Made by a program: the position numbers and the translations under genes. Shown here piece by piece: positions 10,247 through 18,480 of a stretch of DNA of 64,000 nt. How positions within the stretch are numbered: the stretch's first letter is position 1; every line of letters begins with the position of its first letter. The DNA is taken from NCBI RefSeq assembly GCF_003594935.2, contig NZ_CP043342.1, positions 4,278,001-4,342,000 on the forward strand, in the 5' to 3' direction. The notes below the pieces were generated by a model. It had not been told where the DNA came from and ran no database searches. It saw nothing but the letters and a program-made list of their open reading frames with translations. This DNA is from Enterobacter huaxiensis. GTDB taxonomy: Bacteria; Pseudomonadota; Gammaproteobacteria; Enterobacterales; Enterobacteriaceae.

Positions 10247-12844
10247 ATGAATCAGATCCACGTCATTGCCCATACGCACTGGGACCAGGAGTGGTATTTC
10301 ACCCGTCAGGACAGCATGGTGCTGGCGTCGTATAACTTTGCGGACGTTATCGACACGCTGGAGCAGGACCCGGCCTATCATTGCTATCACCTTGACGGGC
10401 AGATGGCGGTGGTGGATGACTTTCTCGCCATCAATACCGATTATCGCGCCAGGCTGGAAACGCTGGTCAGAGAAAAAAGAGTATTTGTGGGGCCGTGGTA
10501 TACCCAGACGGACAGCTACAACGTGCATGGTGAATCGATTATCCGCAACCTCAAATACGGCATCTTCGCTGCCCGTAGGCTGGGGCATGCTATGCAGGTC
10601 GGGTATCTTCCGGATACCTTCGGCCACAATGCGCAGATGCCCATGATTTTGCAGGGCTGCAATATCGACAATATCGTCTTCTGGCGCGGTATCGATCACG
10701 ACAGGCACGCGAAAACCAGCCAGTTCCTCTGGCGCGCGCCGTCAGGTGCGACCGTCATCGCCTGTGCGATGGCGCTCGGTTATGGCGCGGCTAAAAACAT
10801 GCGTTCGGAAGCTCTCCATCTGCAGGGTAAAATCTACCCGATGGTTAATCATCTGCGCTCACGGGCCGGTATAAACGACCTGCTCCTGCCCTGCGGCGGC
10901 GATCAGGTCAGCATAGACCCGGCGCTGCCGAAAATCCTGCAGGTCGCCAGCGCACAGTCCCCGGATCGGGATCGTTACCTCATCAGTTCGCTGGAGCACT
11001 ACGTCAGCATTCTGCGCGCGCAGCGTGAACAGTTTGAACTCTGGGAAGGGGAGCTGAAATCACCGCGCTACACCCGTATTCATAAAACGATCGGCTCCGT
11101 GCGCTACGACATCAAAAAGAAAAATGATGAGGTTGAGCAGTTCGTCCTTCGACAGCTGGAGCCAACCATTGCAATGGCGCGTCATCAGGGGATCCCGGTC
11201 AACCTCTCAGTCGTCGATACGCTCTGGAAGAAGCTATTGCGAAGCCACGCCCATGACTCCATCGGCGGCTGTAATAGCGATGCCACCAACCGCGACATAC
11301 TGCATCGGCTGGAGCAAACCGAACAGCTGTGCCACAGCCTGTGGAATCTGGTGGTGAAAACCCTGGCCGCCGCCTGCGTTCAGGAAGGCGGCCTGCTGAT
11401 TTTTAATCCGCTAGCCACCCCAACGCAGCGCGTGGTGAAAACCACGCTCTATAGCCGCGCTGAAAATATCGCGCTGATGCACCAGGGGCGCCCAATCCCC
11501 TTCGACGTCCTGAAAAGAGACGCGTTGCCCGGCGGAACGGCGATCTCTCTCACCGCCGAAGGTGAATGTGAAACGCCCCTTCCCCCTTATTTCCGCTGGC
11601 AGGTTGCTTTGCAAACTCCGGTTCTGCCTCCGGTCGGCTATCTCACCGTCAGGGTTGAAGATAACCCTGCGCCGTTCCGCCAGCCTGAACAGATTAAGGG
11701 GTGTGAGATAGAGAATACGCGCTATCAACTGGCGCTGGATGCCGGAACGCTCACCCTGCAGGACAAACGCAGCGGCAGACGCATCCCCTCTTTCTTTACC
11801 CTGGAAGACTGTGCGGACGCGGGCGACAGCTACGATTTCTCACCGCTTGCGGGCGACGCGCCGACGCGCTGTTCGCAGTTCACGCTCATTGACTGCCTGA
11901 AAACGCCGCTTGTCGAAACGCTGGTCGTCGAAGCCAGAATGCTTCTTCCGCCGGGTCTCGCAGGACGTCAGGATTCTGGCCGAATGCCGCTATCTATTCA
12001 TCTGGTATGCGAATTACGCCACGACGATCCGACCCTGTATGTCGAGGCTTCGCTGGAAAACAGCCACTGCGATCACCGGCTACGTTTACTGATCGGCAGC
12101 GATATTCACACCCGTCACGCTATCGCCTCACAGCCCTTCGCAATAATCCAGCGCGAAACGGGGTGTGCCGCTGAAAACTGGCAGGAGCGCTATCGCGAGA
12201 TGCCCGTGGATATCGAAACCAGCGAGGGAATTATTGCTGTCGCGGAAGCGGGCAAAGCGCTGGTGGTAAATAGCCGCGGGATGAAGGAATTTCAGATCGT
12301 TGGCAGCGAGCCGGCGGCGATTGCCCTGACGTTGTTTAAAGCGACGGGCGTGCTCGGGCGCAACGATCTCGATTGGCGACCGGGCCGGGCCTCCGGCATT
12401 AATAATACGGTGGTCGAGACTCCTGATGCTCAGCTGCTGAAGCCATTGCACTTCTCATTCAGCGTCGCGCTGGCCGACAACGCCGACCATCTCACGCTTC
12501 GCCAGCTGGAAAATCAGGCGGCCGGGCAGCCCTTCACCTATCAACGTCAGATGCTGCACACGCTCGATCACCGTCTTGAGCGCTTTACGTTGCGTCTGCC
12601 CGACCGCAGGCTTCCAGCACAATTCTCGCTATTGACCCTGCCGGAGCCGCTCATCCTTTCCGCTCTGCCCCATGCGCAGCAGCTGTCAGGCACCGTCGTG
12701 CGCCTGTTTAACGCCGGCACGCAGCCGGCTCCCATCCCGGAATGTCTGGCTGGGCTCCGTCAGATCAACTATCTGGAAGAGCCGGTGCAGCCGGTAACGG
12801 CAATTCCCCCTTTCGCGACCTGCGATTTTTTGATGGAGGCTTAA
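10247..12844 (+). CDS. GH38 alpha-mannosidase, MngB-like
   Basis: An 865-residue glycoside hydrolase family 38 enzyme. The N-terminal catalytic domain opens with the metal-site motif AHTHWDQEWY (His9, His11, Asp13), has the predicted nucleophile Asp123 in GYLPDTFGHNAQ, and the later ligand segment SHAHDSIGGCNSD; the C-terminal two thirds are beta-sandwich. It resembles E. coli MngB (877 residues), which cleaves 2-O-(6-phospho-alpha-mannosyl)-D-glycerate in the cytoplasm after PTS uptake. Start ATG 10247 is used because the family begins close to the HTHWD motif. There is no signal peptide, fitting a phosphorylated substrate delivered by the upstream EIIBC. The exact glycoside is not determinable here. 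Confidence 0.92.
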   Translation: MNQIHVIAHTHWDQEWYFTRQDSMVLASYNFADVIDTLEQDPAYHCYHLDGQMAVVDDFLAINTDYRARLETLVREKRVFVGPWYTQTDSYNVHGESIIRNLKYGIFAARRLGHAMQVGYLPDTFGHNAQMPMILQGCNIDNIVFWRGIDHDRHAKTSQFLWRAPSGATVIACAMALGYGAAKNMRSEALHLQGKIYPMVNHLRSRAGINDLLLPCGGDQVSIDPALPKILQVASAQSPDRDRYLISSLEHYVSILRAQREQFELWEGELKSPRYTRIHKTIGSVRYDIKKKNDEVEQFVLRQLEPTIAMARHQGIPVNLSVVDTLWKKLLRSHAHDSIGGCNSDATNRDILHRLEQTEQLCHSLWNLVVKTLAAACVQEGGLLIFNPLATPTQRVVKTTLYSRAENIALMHQGRPIPFDVLKRDALPGGTAISLTAEGECETPLPPYFRWQVALQTPVLPPVGYLTVRVEDNPAPFRQPEQIKGCEIENTRYQLALDAGTLTLQDKRSGRRIPSFFTLEDCADAGDSYDFSPLAGDAPTRCSQFTLIDCLKTPLVETLVVEARMLLPPGLAGRQDSGRMPLSIHLVCELRHDDPTLYVEASLENSHCDHRLRLLIGSDIHTRHAIASQPFAIIQRETGCAAENWQERYREMPVDIETSEGIIAVAEAGKALVVNSRGMKEFQIVGSEPAAIALTLFKATGVLGRNDLDWRPGRASGINNTVVETPDAQLLKPLHFSFSVALADNADHLTLRQLENQAAGQPFTYQRQMLHTLDHRLERFTLRLPDRRLPAQFSLLTLPEPLILSALPHAQQLSGTVVRLFNAGTQPAPIPECLAGLRQINYLEEPVQPVTAIPPFATCDFLMEA

Positions 12845-12845
12845 T

Positions 12846-13418
12846 ATGAATTTGCTTGCCCTGACGCACCCCGATCTGGTTTTTATCAACCCGCCGCACC
12901 GTACGCCTGAATCGCTGATACGCTGGCTCGCCGAACCGCTCGCCAGGCGAGAAATCATCAGCGATGAAGAAACGTTTATCCAGAGCGTGGTACAGCGCGA
13001 AAGTGAAGGCCCTACCGCGCTGGGTGAGGCGCTCGCCGTCCCGCACGGTAAAACCGGGGCGGTGCTTCAGGCGGCGTTTTGTCTGGCGCTCTTTGACGAC
13101 CCGATAAGCTGGCCGGGGCTGGACGGTGATGAAGAGGTCAGAATGGTTTTCTTGCTCGCCATTCCGCCAGCGGAAGCAGGCAGTACGCATATGCAGCTGC
13201 TGACGACGCTGACCAGCAGACTGACTGACGATCGGGTGCGCAAGCAGCTCCTGGCGGCACACACCCGGGAAGAGGCGATGTCCGCCCTAAGTGATGAAGA
13301 ACCTCAAAAACAGGACGATGCCCCTGAACGCTCCCTTCTCATCCCGGTGGTGCTGGGCAGTATCGTTACCGCAGCCTTTTTGCAGGCGGGATTGAGCTGG
13401 GTCTGCGGAGTAAGTTAA
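12846..13418 (+). CDS. PTS EIIA (fructose/mannitol type) with a C-terminal hydrophobic tail
   Basis: A 190-residue protein starting 2 bases after the mannosidase stop, with GGAGG before it. Residues 1-145 are an EIIA type-2 domain with the phosphorylated histidine His67 in GEALAVPHGKTG. Residues 146-163 are a charged linker (EEPQKQDDAPERS), and about 164-186 form one hydrophobic segment (LLIPVVLGSIVTAAFLQAGL). EIIA domains are soluble, so the tail is odd: either a membrane anchor or a remnant of a former fusion to a permease. It presumably phosphorylates the EIIBC encoded first in this operon. A terminator follows. Confidence 0.85.
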   Translation: MNLLALTHPDLVFINPPHRTPESLIRWLAEPLARREIISDEETFIQSVVQRESEGPTALGEALAVPHGKTGAVLQAAFCLALFDDPISWPGLDGDEEVRMVFLLAIPPAEAGSTHMQLLTTLTSRLTDDRVRKQLLAAHTREEAMSALSDEEPQKQDDAPERSLLIPVVLGSIVTAAFLQAGLSWVCGVS

Positions 13419-13424
13419 ACGAAC

Positions 13425-13460
13425 AGCGCTCAGGACAGGCCGTGCTGAGCGCTTGTTTTT
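13425..13460 (+). terminator. Rho-independent terminator after the EIIA gene
   Basis: AGCGCTCAG at 13425-13433 pairs with CTGAGCGCT at 13445-13453, followed by TGTTTTTGTT. Confidence 0.85.
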
Positions 13461-13571
13461 GTTGAATAATTAATCAGATTTTTCTCTCACGCATTTACAA
13501 ATGCTGTAACGCCCGCCGTTTGTACTCTCGCCTTTTTACTTTGTTCTGCATCAATAAAATCGCAAACATGT

Positions 13572-13585
13572 TTGATGCAAATCAC
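13572..13585. promoter_or_regulatory. FNR site of the nrdDG promoter
   Basis: TTGAT-GCAA-ATCAC matches the FNR consensus TTGAT-N4-ATCAA in 9 of 10 positions. nrdDG is an anaerobically induced FNR target in E. coli. The right half overlaps the first NrdR box by four bases. Confidence 0.75.
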
Positions 13586-13628
13586 TATATGTAGCACTTA
13601 AAATGCATCCCGACCCAACATGTTGTAT
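13582..13628. promoter_or_regulatory. Pair of NrdR boxes upstream of nrdD
   Basis: Two 16-bp sites resemble the NrdR consensus acaCwAtATaTwGtgt: 13582-13597 (core CTATATGTAG) and 13613-13628 (core CAACATGTTG). Their starts are 31 bp apart, three helical turns, the known arrangement for NrdR, the ATP/dATP-sensing repressor of ribonucleotide reductase genes. The rest of the 13461-13786 gap is AT-rich leader with no gene seen. Confidence 0.75.
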
Positions 13629-13786
13629 TTATCGTCTACTATTCCAACAACAAGACGGCGACTCAGCTCTCCGGAATTGTGGATAACACGCGTTGGGAAC
13701 GAGGGAAGTCTCTGGCCTGGCTGATAATAGCCCCGGTGAAAACTTCTCCGCCTCTGTGGATAACCTGTTTTTAAAATGGAGTGATC

Positions 13787-15925
13787 ATGACACCGCATGT
13801 GATGAAACGTGATGGCTGTAAAGTGCCGTTTAAATCAGAGCGCATCAAAGAAGCCATTCTGCGTGCAGCTAAAGCAGCGGGAGTCGATGACGCAGATTAC
13901 TGCGCCACCGTCGCAGAAATCGTTAGCAGCCAGATGAATGAACGCAGCCAGGTGGATATCAACGATATCCAGACCGCGGTTGAGAACCAGCTGATGTCTG
14001 GCCCGTACAAGCAGCTGGCGCGGGCCTATATTGAGTACCGTCACGATCGTGACGTCCAGCGTGAAAAGCGCGGCCGCCTGAACCAGGAAATTCGCGGTTT
14101 GGTCGAACAAACCAACTCATCGCTGCTCAATGAAAACGCCAATAAAGACAGCAAAGTGATCCCGACCCAGCGCGACCTGCTGGCCGGTATCGTGGCCAAG
14201 CACTATGCCCGTCAGCACCTGCTGCCGCGCGACGTGGTATCCGCGCACGAACGCGGTGAAATCCACTATCACGATCTCGACTACTCCCCGTTCTTCCCGA
14301 TGTTCAACTGCATGCTCATCGACCTTAAGGGCATGTTGACCCACGGCTTTAAAATGGGTAACGCCGAGATTGAACCGCCAAAATCAATTTCCACCGCCAC
14401 CGCCGTCACCGCGCAGATTATCGCCCAGGTCGCGAGCCACATTTACGGCGGCACCACCATCAACCGCATTGATGAAGTGCTGGCACCGTTCGTGACCGAA
14501 AGCTTTAACAAGCACCGCAAAACGGCGGAAGAGTGGCAAATCCCTGACGCCGACGGCTACGCGCACTCCCGTACCGAGAAAGAGTGCTACGACGCCTTCC
14601 AGTCACTGGAATACGAAGTAAACACGCTGCACACCGCTAACGGCCAGACGCCGTTTGTGACCTTCGGGTTTGGCCTCGGCACCAGCTGGGAATCCCGCCT
14701 GATTCAGCAGTCCATCCTGCGTAACCGTATTTCCGGCCTCGGCAAAAACCGCAAAACCGCGGTCTTCCCGAAGCTGGTATTCGCCATTCGCGACGGCCTG
14801 AACCACAAGTTTGGCGATCCGAACTACGACATCAAACAGCTGGCGCTGGAGTGCGCGAGCAAGCGCATGTATCCGGACATCCTGAACTACGATCAGGTCG
14901 TCAAAGTCACAGGTTCGTTTAAAACGCCTATGGGCTGCCGCAGCTTCCTCGGCGTATACGAAGATGAAAACGGCGAGCAGATCCACGACGGACGCAACAA
15001 CCTGGGCGTGATCAGCCTGAACCTGCCGCGCATCGCGCTGGAAGCCAAAGGTAATGAACAGGCCTTCTGGACGCTGCTGGACGAACGCCTGCAGCTGGCG
15101 CGCAAAGCGCTGATGACCCGCATTGCCCGTCTGGAAGGGGTGAAAGCCCGCGTCGCGCCCATCCTCTATATGGAAGGCGCCTGCGGCGTGCGTCTGAAGG
15201 CGGACGATGACGTGTCGGAGATCTTCAAAAACGGTCGCGCGTCGATTTCGCTGGGCTATATCGGCATTCACGAAACCATCAACGCGCTGTTTGGCGACAA
15301 GCACGTGTACGACAGCGAGGCCCTGCGTGAGAAAGGCGTGGCGATTGTTCAGCGCCTGCGCGACGCGGTTGACCAGTGGAAAGACGAAACCGGCTACGGG
15401 TTCAGCCTCTACAGCACGCCAAGCGAGAACCTGTGCGACCGCTTCTGCCGCCTGGACGCCGCCGAGTTCGGCATCGTGGAAGGCGTGACCGACAAAGGTT
15501 ACTACACCAACAGCTTCCACCTCGACGTGGAGAAGAAGGTGAACCCGTACGACAAAATCGACTTCGAAGCGGCCTATCCGCCGATCGCCAGCGGCGGGTT
15601 CATCTGCTACGGCGAGTACCCGAACATCCAGCACAACCTGAAGGCGCTGGAGGACGTGTGGGATTACAGCTACCAGCACGTACCGTATTACGGGACCAAC
15701 ACGCCAATCGACGAGTGCTACGAGTGCGGCTTTACCGGTGAGTTCGAGTGTACGAGCAAAGGCTTCACCTGCCCGAAATGCGGCAACCACGACGCGGCCC
15801 GCGTCTCCGTGACCCGCCGCGTGTGCGGCTATCTCGGCAGCCCTGATGCCCGTCCGTTTAACGCCGGGAAGCAGGAAGAGGTGAAGCGCCGCGTGAAGCA
15901 TCTGGGGAATGGGCAGATCGGGTAA
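13787..15925 (+). CDS. nrdD: Anaerobic ribonucleoside-triphosphate reductase NrdD
   Basis: Class III ribonucleotide reductase making dNTPs without oxygen. The 712 residues match E. coli in length. An ATP-cone lies at the N-terminus (about 3-95), then the glycyl-radical barrel; the C-terminus has the zinc-site cysteines in ECYECGF and CPKCGNHD and the radical glycine Gly681 in RVCGYLGS. Start ATG 13787 is preferred over the in-frame GTG two codons earlier because it gives the conserved MTPHVMKRDG. Expressed with nrdG, though 128 bases containing a palindromic repeat separate them. Confidence 0.98.
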   Translation: MTPHVMKRDGCKVPFKSERIKEAILRAAKAAGVDDADYCATVAEIVSSQMNERSQVDINDIQTAVENQLMSGPYKQLARAYIEYRHDRDVQREKRGRLNQEIRGLVEQTNSSLLNENANKDSKVIPTQRDLLAGIVAKHYARQHLLPRDVVSAHERGEIHYHDLDYSPFFPMFNCMLIDLKGMLTHGFKMGNAEIEPPKSISTATAVTAQIIAQVASHIYGGTTINRIDEVLAPFVTESFNKHRKTAEEWQIPDADGYAHSRTEKECYDAFQSLEYEVNTLHTANGQTPFVTFGFGLGTSWESRLIQQSILRNRISGLGKNRKTAVFPKLVFAIRDGLNHKFGDPNYDIKQLALECASKRMYPDILNYDQVVKVTGSFKTPMGCRSFLGVYEDENGEQIHDGRNNLGVISLNLPRIALEAKGNEQAFWTLLDERLQLARKALMTRIARLEGVKARVAPILYMEGACGVRLKADDDVSEIFKNGRASISLGYIGIHETINALFGDKHVYDSEALREKGVAIVQRLRDAVDQWKDETGYGFSLYSTPSENLCDRFCRLDAAEFGIVEGVTDKGYYTNSFHLDVEKKVNPYDKIDFEAAYPPIASGGFICYGEYPNIQHNLKALEDVWDYSYQHVPYYGTNTPIDECYECGFTGEFECTSKGFTCPKCGNHDAARVSVTRRVCGYLGSPDARPFNAGKQEEVKRRVKHLGNGQIG

Positions 15926-15941
15926 GTTCTGCGCGGGGTTC

Positions 15942-16021
15942 TCCCCCTCACCCTACCCCTCTCCCTCAAGGGAGAGGGAACTTTCCCCCCTCTCCCTGTG
16001 GGAGAGGGCCGGGGTGAGGGC
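15942..16021. repeat. Palindromic intergenic repeat (CCCTCTCCC family), double copy
   Basis: Two hairpins built on CCCTCTCCC...GGGAGAGGG, flanked by CCCTCACCC and GGGTGAGGG, lie between nrdD and nrdG. The same unit recurs near 19648, 36283 and 57973. It has no T-run, so it is an extragenic palindrome rather than a plain terminator. Confidence 0.85.
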
Positions 16022-16053
16022 ATCAGCGCGCACAAACTCTCTGGGAATTTTCT

Positions 16054-16518
16054 ATGCGATACCATCAATACTACCCCGTTGACATCGTCAACGGCCCCGG
16101 CACCCGCTGCACCCTGTTTGTTTCAGGCTGCGTCCACGAATGCCCCGGCTGCTACAACAAAAGCACCTGGCGCTTAAATTCCGGTATGCCGTTTACCGCT
16201 GAGATGGAAGACAAGATCGTCAACGACCTGAACGACACGCGCATTCACCGTCAGGGGATTTCCCTCTCCGGCGGCGACCCCCTTCACCCGCAAAACGTGC
16301 CGGATATCCTGAAGCTGGTGAAGCGCATTCGGGCAGAGTGTACGGGAAAAGATATCTGGGTCTGGACAGGCTACAGGCTGGATGAGCTGAACGCGCAGCA
16401 AATGGAAGTGGTGGATCTGATTAACGTGCTGGTCGACGGCAAATTCGTGCAGGATTTAAAAGACCCGGCGCTGATTTGGCGCGGCAGCAGCAACCAGGTT
16501 GTGCATCATCTGCGGTGA
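16054..16518 (+). CDS. nrdG: Anaerobic ribonucleotide reductase activating protein NrdG
   Basis: Radical-SAM enzyme that installs the glycyl radical on NrdD. It has 154 residues, as in E. coli, with the [4Fe-4S] ligands Cys26, Cys30 and Cys33 in SGCVHECPGC and the SAM-binding GISLSGGDPL near residues 69-78. It follows nrdD in the same direction. A weak stem (GGCGGA/TCCGCC, 16524-16543) follows the stop, and the next gene is convergent. Confidence 0.98.
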   Translation: MRYHQYYPVDIVNGPGTRCTLFVSGCVHECPGCYNKSTWRLNSGMPFTAEMEDKIVNDLNDTRIHRQGISLSGGDPLHPQNVPDILKLVKRIRAECTGKDIWVWTGYRLDELNAQQMEVVDLINVLVDGKFVQDLKDPALIWRGSSNQVVHHLR

Positions 16519-16550
16519 GCAAAGGCGGATGTTATCCGTCCGCCCTTACC

Positions 16551-18461
16551 TCAAAACCGACTCACACTCTCCATTGCCACCGCCTTAAACTCGGCAAAAT
16601 CTCCGCAGCCACACAGCCGCGACATCGCCCGTTCACGCAGGAAGGTGACGAAAATATCGTAGATCGCCATCGCCTCTTCGTACTCGCTTTTGCTGATGGC
16701 AAGCAGGAAGATGACGTGCGCGGTTTCATCGCCCCACTGAATGCCCTGCGGCGCCAGCACCGTATAGACCACCGTTTTCTGCGCTAAAAGGCCGAGTGAG
16801 TGCGGCAGCGCAATACCGTCGCCGAGCATGGTGCTGACGATGGCTTCACGCTCGATAACCGAATCCAGAAACTCCGCGCCAACGAAACCTTCGCCTTCGA
16901 GCTGCTCGCACAGCTCGCGGAACAGCGTTTGCTGGTCAACGGGCGTGTCGATAATACGGAAATGGGCCGCGTCGAAGTATTTATCCAGCATCCACGGTCG
17001 GGTGCGGTCCACCAGCACCAGCTTGCCGATCTGCTCTAACTGATAGTCTGTCGGGAACGGGGCGATCGTCACCACCGGCTTAGACTTTTCGCTCACGCGG
17101 GCGGTGGCGATCACGAAGTCTTCGCCGATGGATTCGGCCAATTCGTACTCGCGCAGGGTGAGCGTGCGCGTGACCTCAATTTGCGGATATTTGCGCTGCA
17201 GCACCGCTTCAATCATGCGGACCATGGCATTACCGGCGTCGCACACCAGCAGCACGCGGGGCTGGCGCTGGTAGCCAATGTTGTAGTGGCGCTCCAGCCC
17301 GACGCCGATATGCAGCACCAGGAAGCCAATCTCGTTTTCGCTGATCACATACGGCGTGTATTTACCCCAGCTCGACACCGCCGCGAGCGTCATGTCCCAC
17401 GCCATCGGGTAGTGTTGCTTGATGTTATCCAGCAGCGGGTTGGGGATCATAATTTGATACCGCACGCGGGTGATCATGGTTTTGATGTGCGTGAGCAGGT
17501 CCGCGTGCAGCTGTTCGTCGCTGAGCAGGTTGTAGTTATAGTGGGTGTTGATGTAGCGCAGGATGTAGTTGACCAGCGCCTCGTCGTCGTCGGCGTTAAT
17601 GGCGCTCGGGGCAATCTCCTGAATCTGCCGCGCCGCAATGTGCACGCAGAGCCAGCTCTCTTCGGACGGCGACAGCGCTTTGCCCGCCAGCTGCTGAATA
17701 GTGACGGCGATATCCTTCGCCGCCTCGCGCACGTTCTCCTCCACGTCTTCGGCGTGGAATTCCGGCAGCGGATAGCCCTCGCTGATGCGCCGCACCGACA
17801 CCGCGCAGTAAAGACGCAGGAACAGCTCGCCTTCGTCGGTCAGGCGGATGTGATGGCGCGTCAGCGCATCGTGCAGCACGGGCACCATCTGTTCCGCGAC
17901 GCCTGCATTCAGCGCAACGTCAGTCACCAGCGGGTTCAGGCTGTCCTGCTGCGCCAGCTCCCACAGGAGGTCGGTGAGGCAGGCGCGGGTCGCCATCTCG
18001 CTGCCAAACAGCTTCATGCCGTGGCGCGGACGGGTTTCCAGCGTCAGGTGATAGCGATGGAACCACTCGCGCACTTCCACCATGTCGCTTTGCAGCGTGG
18101 CGCGGCTGACGAACCACTCGTCCGCCAGATCTTCCAGCTTGAGGGAAAATGCCGAAGTGAGAAAACGCACCACCAGATAGTGCACGCGCTCGGGACCGGT
18201 CCGGGGGATGCGCAGCGCGCGCGGGTGGGTTGCCTGCAATTGCTGATAACGTTCAGCGTCGTCAATTTTGAGCTGATAGCCGTTGCCGCGGCTGAGAATA
18301 AACTGCGCGCCGTGGCTTGCCAGCAGCGCGTTCAGGGCGGTGATATCAGCACGGACGGTTCGCGTGGAGACCGACAGCCGCTGCGCCAGCTCGTCCTGCG
18401 GCAGCGTCTCGTTTTGCAACAGGTCGAAAAGTTGCGCTAAACGTTGGTTCGGGAATCGCAC
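16551..18461 (-). CDS. PRD-containing transcription regulator with EIIB- and EIIA-like domains
   Basis: A 636-residue MtlR/LicR-type multidomain regulator. In order: an N-terminal helix-turn-helix (about 1-60: LPQDELAQRLSVSTRTVRADI), a second HTH-like region (about 95-150), two PTS-regulation domains (about 175-390), an EIIB(Gat)-like domain with Cys407 in LLVCDAGNAM, and an EIIA(Mtl)-like domain with His554 in IALPHSLG. Such proteins activate a neighbouring catabolic operon according to PTS phosphorylation. It is the last gene of the minus-strand block, 19 bases behind the lactonase gene, so it is probably co-transcribed with the pathway it controls. No PTS permease lies nearby, which is unusual. 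Confidence 0.88.
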   Translation of the reverse strand: MRFPNQRLAQLFDLLQNETLPQDELAQRLSVSTRTVRADITALNALLASHGAQFILSRGNGYQLKIDDAERYQQLQATHPRALRIPRTGPERVHYLVVRFLTSAFSLKLEDLADEWFVSRATLQSDMVEVREWFHRYHLTLETRPRHGMKLFGSEMATRACLTDLLWELAQQDSLNPLVTDVALNAGVAEQMVPVLHDALTRHHIRLTDEGELFLRLYCAVSVRRISEGYPLPEFHAEDVEENVREAAKDIAVTIQQLAGKALSPSEESWLCVHIAARQIQEIAPSAINADDDEALVNYILRYINTHYNYNLLSDEQLHADLLTHIKTMITRVRYQIMIPNPLLDNIKQHYPMAWDMTLAAVSSWGKYTPYVISENEIGFLVLHIGVGLERHYNIGYQRQPRVLLVCDAGNAMVRMIEAVLQRKYPQIEVTRTLTLREYELAESIGEDFVIATARVSEKSKPVVTIAPFPTDYQLEQIGKLVLVDRTRPWMLDKYFDAAHFRIIDTPVDQQTLFRELCEQLEGEGFVGAEFLDSVIEREAIVSTMLGDGIALPHSLGLLAQKTVVYTVLAPQGIQWGDETAHVIFLLAISKSEYEEAMAIYDIFVTFLRERAMSRLCGCGDFAEFKAVAMESVSRF

Positions 18462-18480
18462 GTCGTTGTCCTCTTACTGC

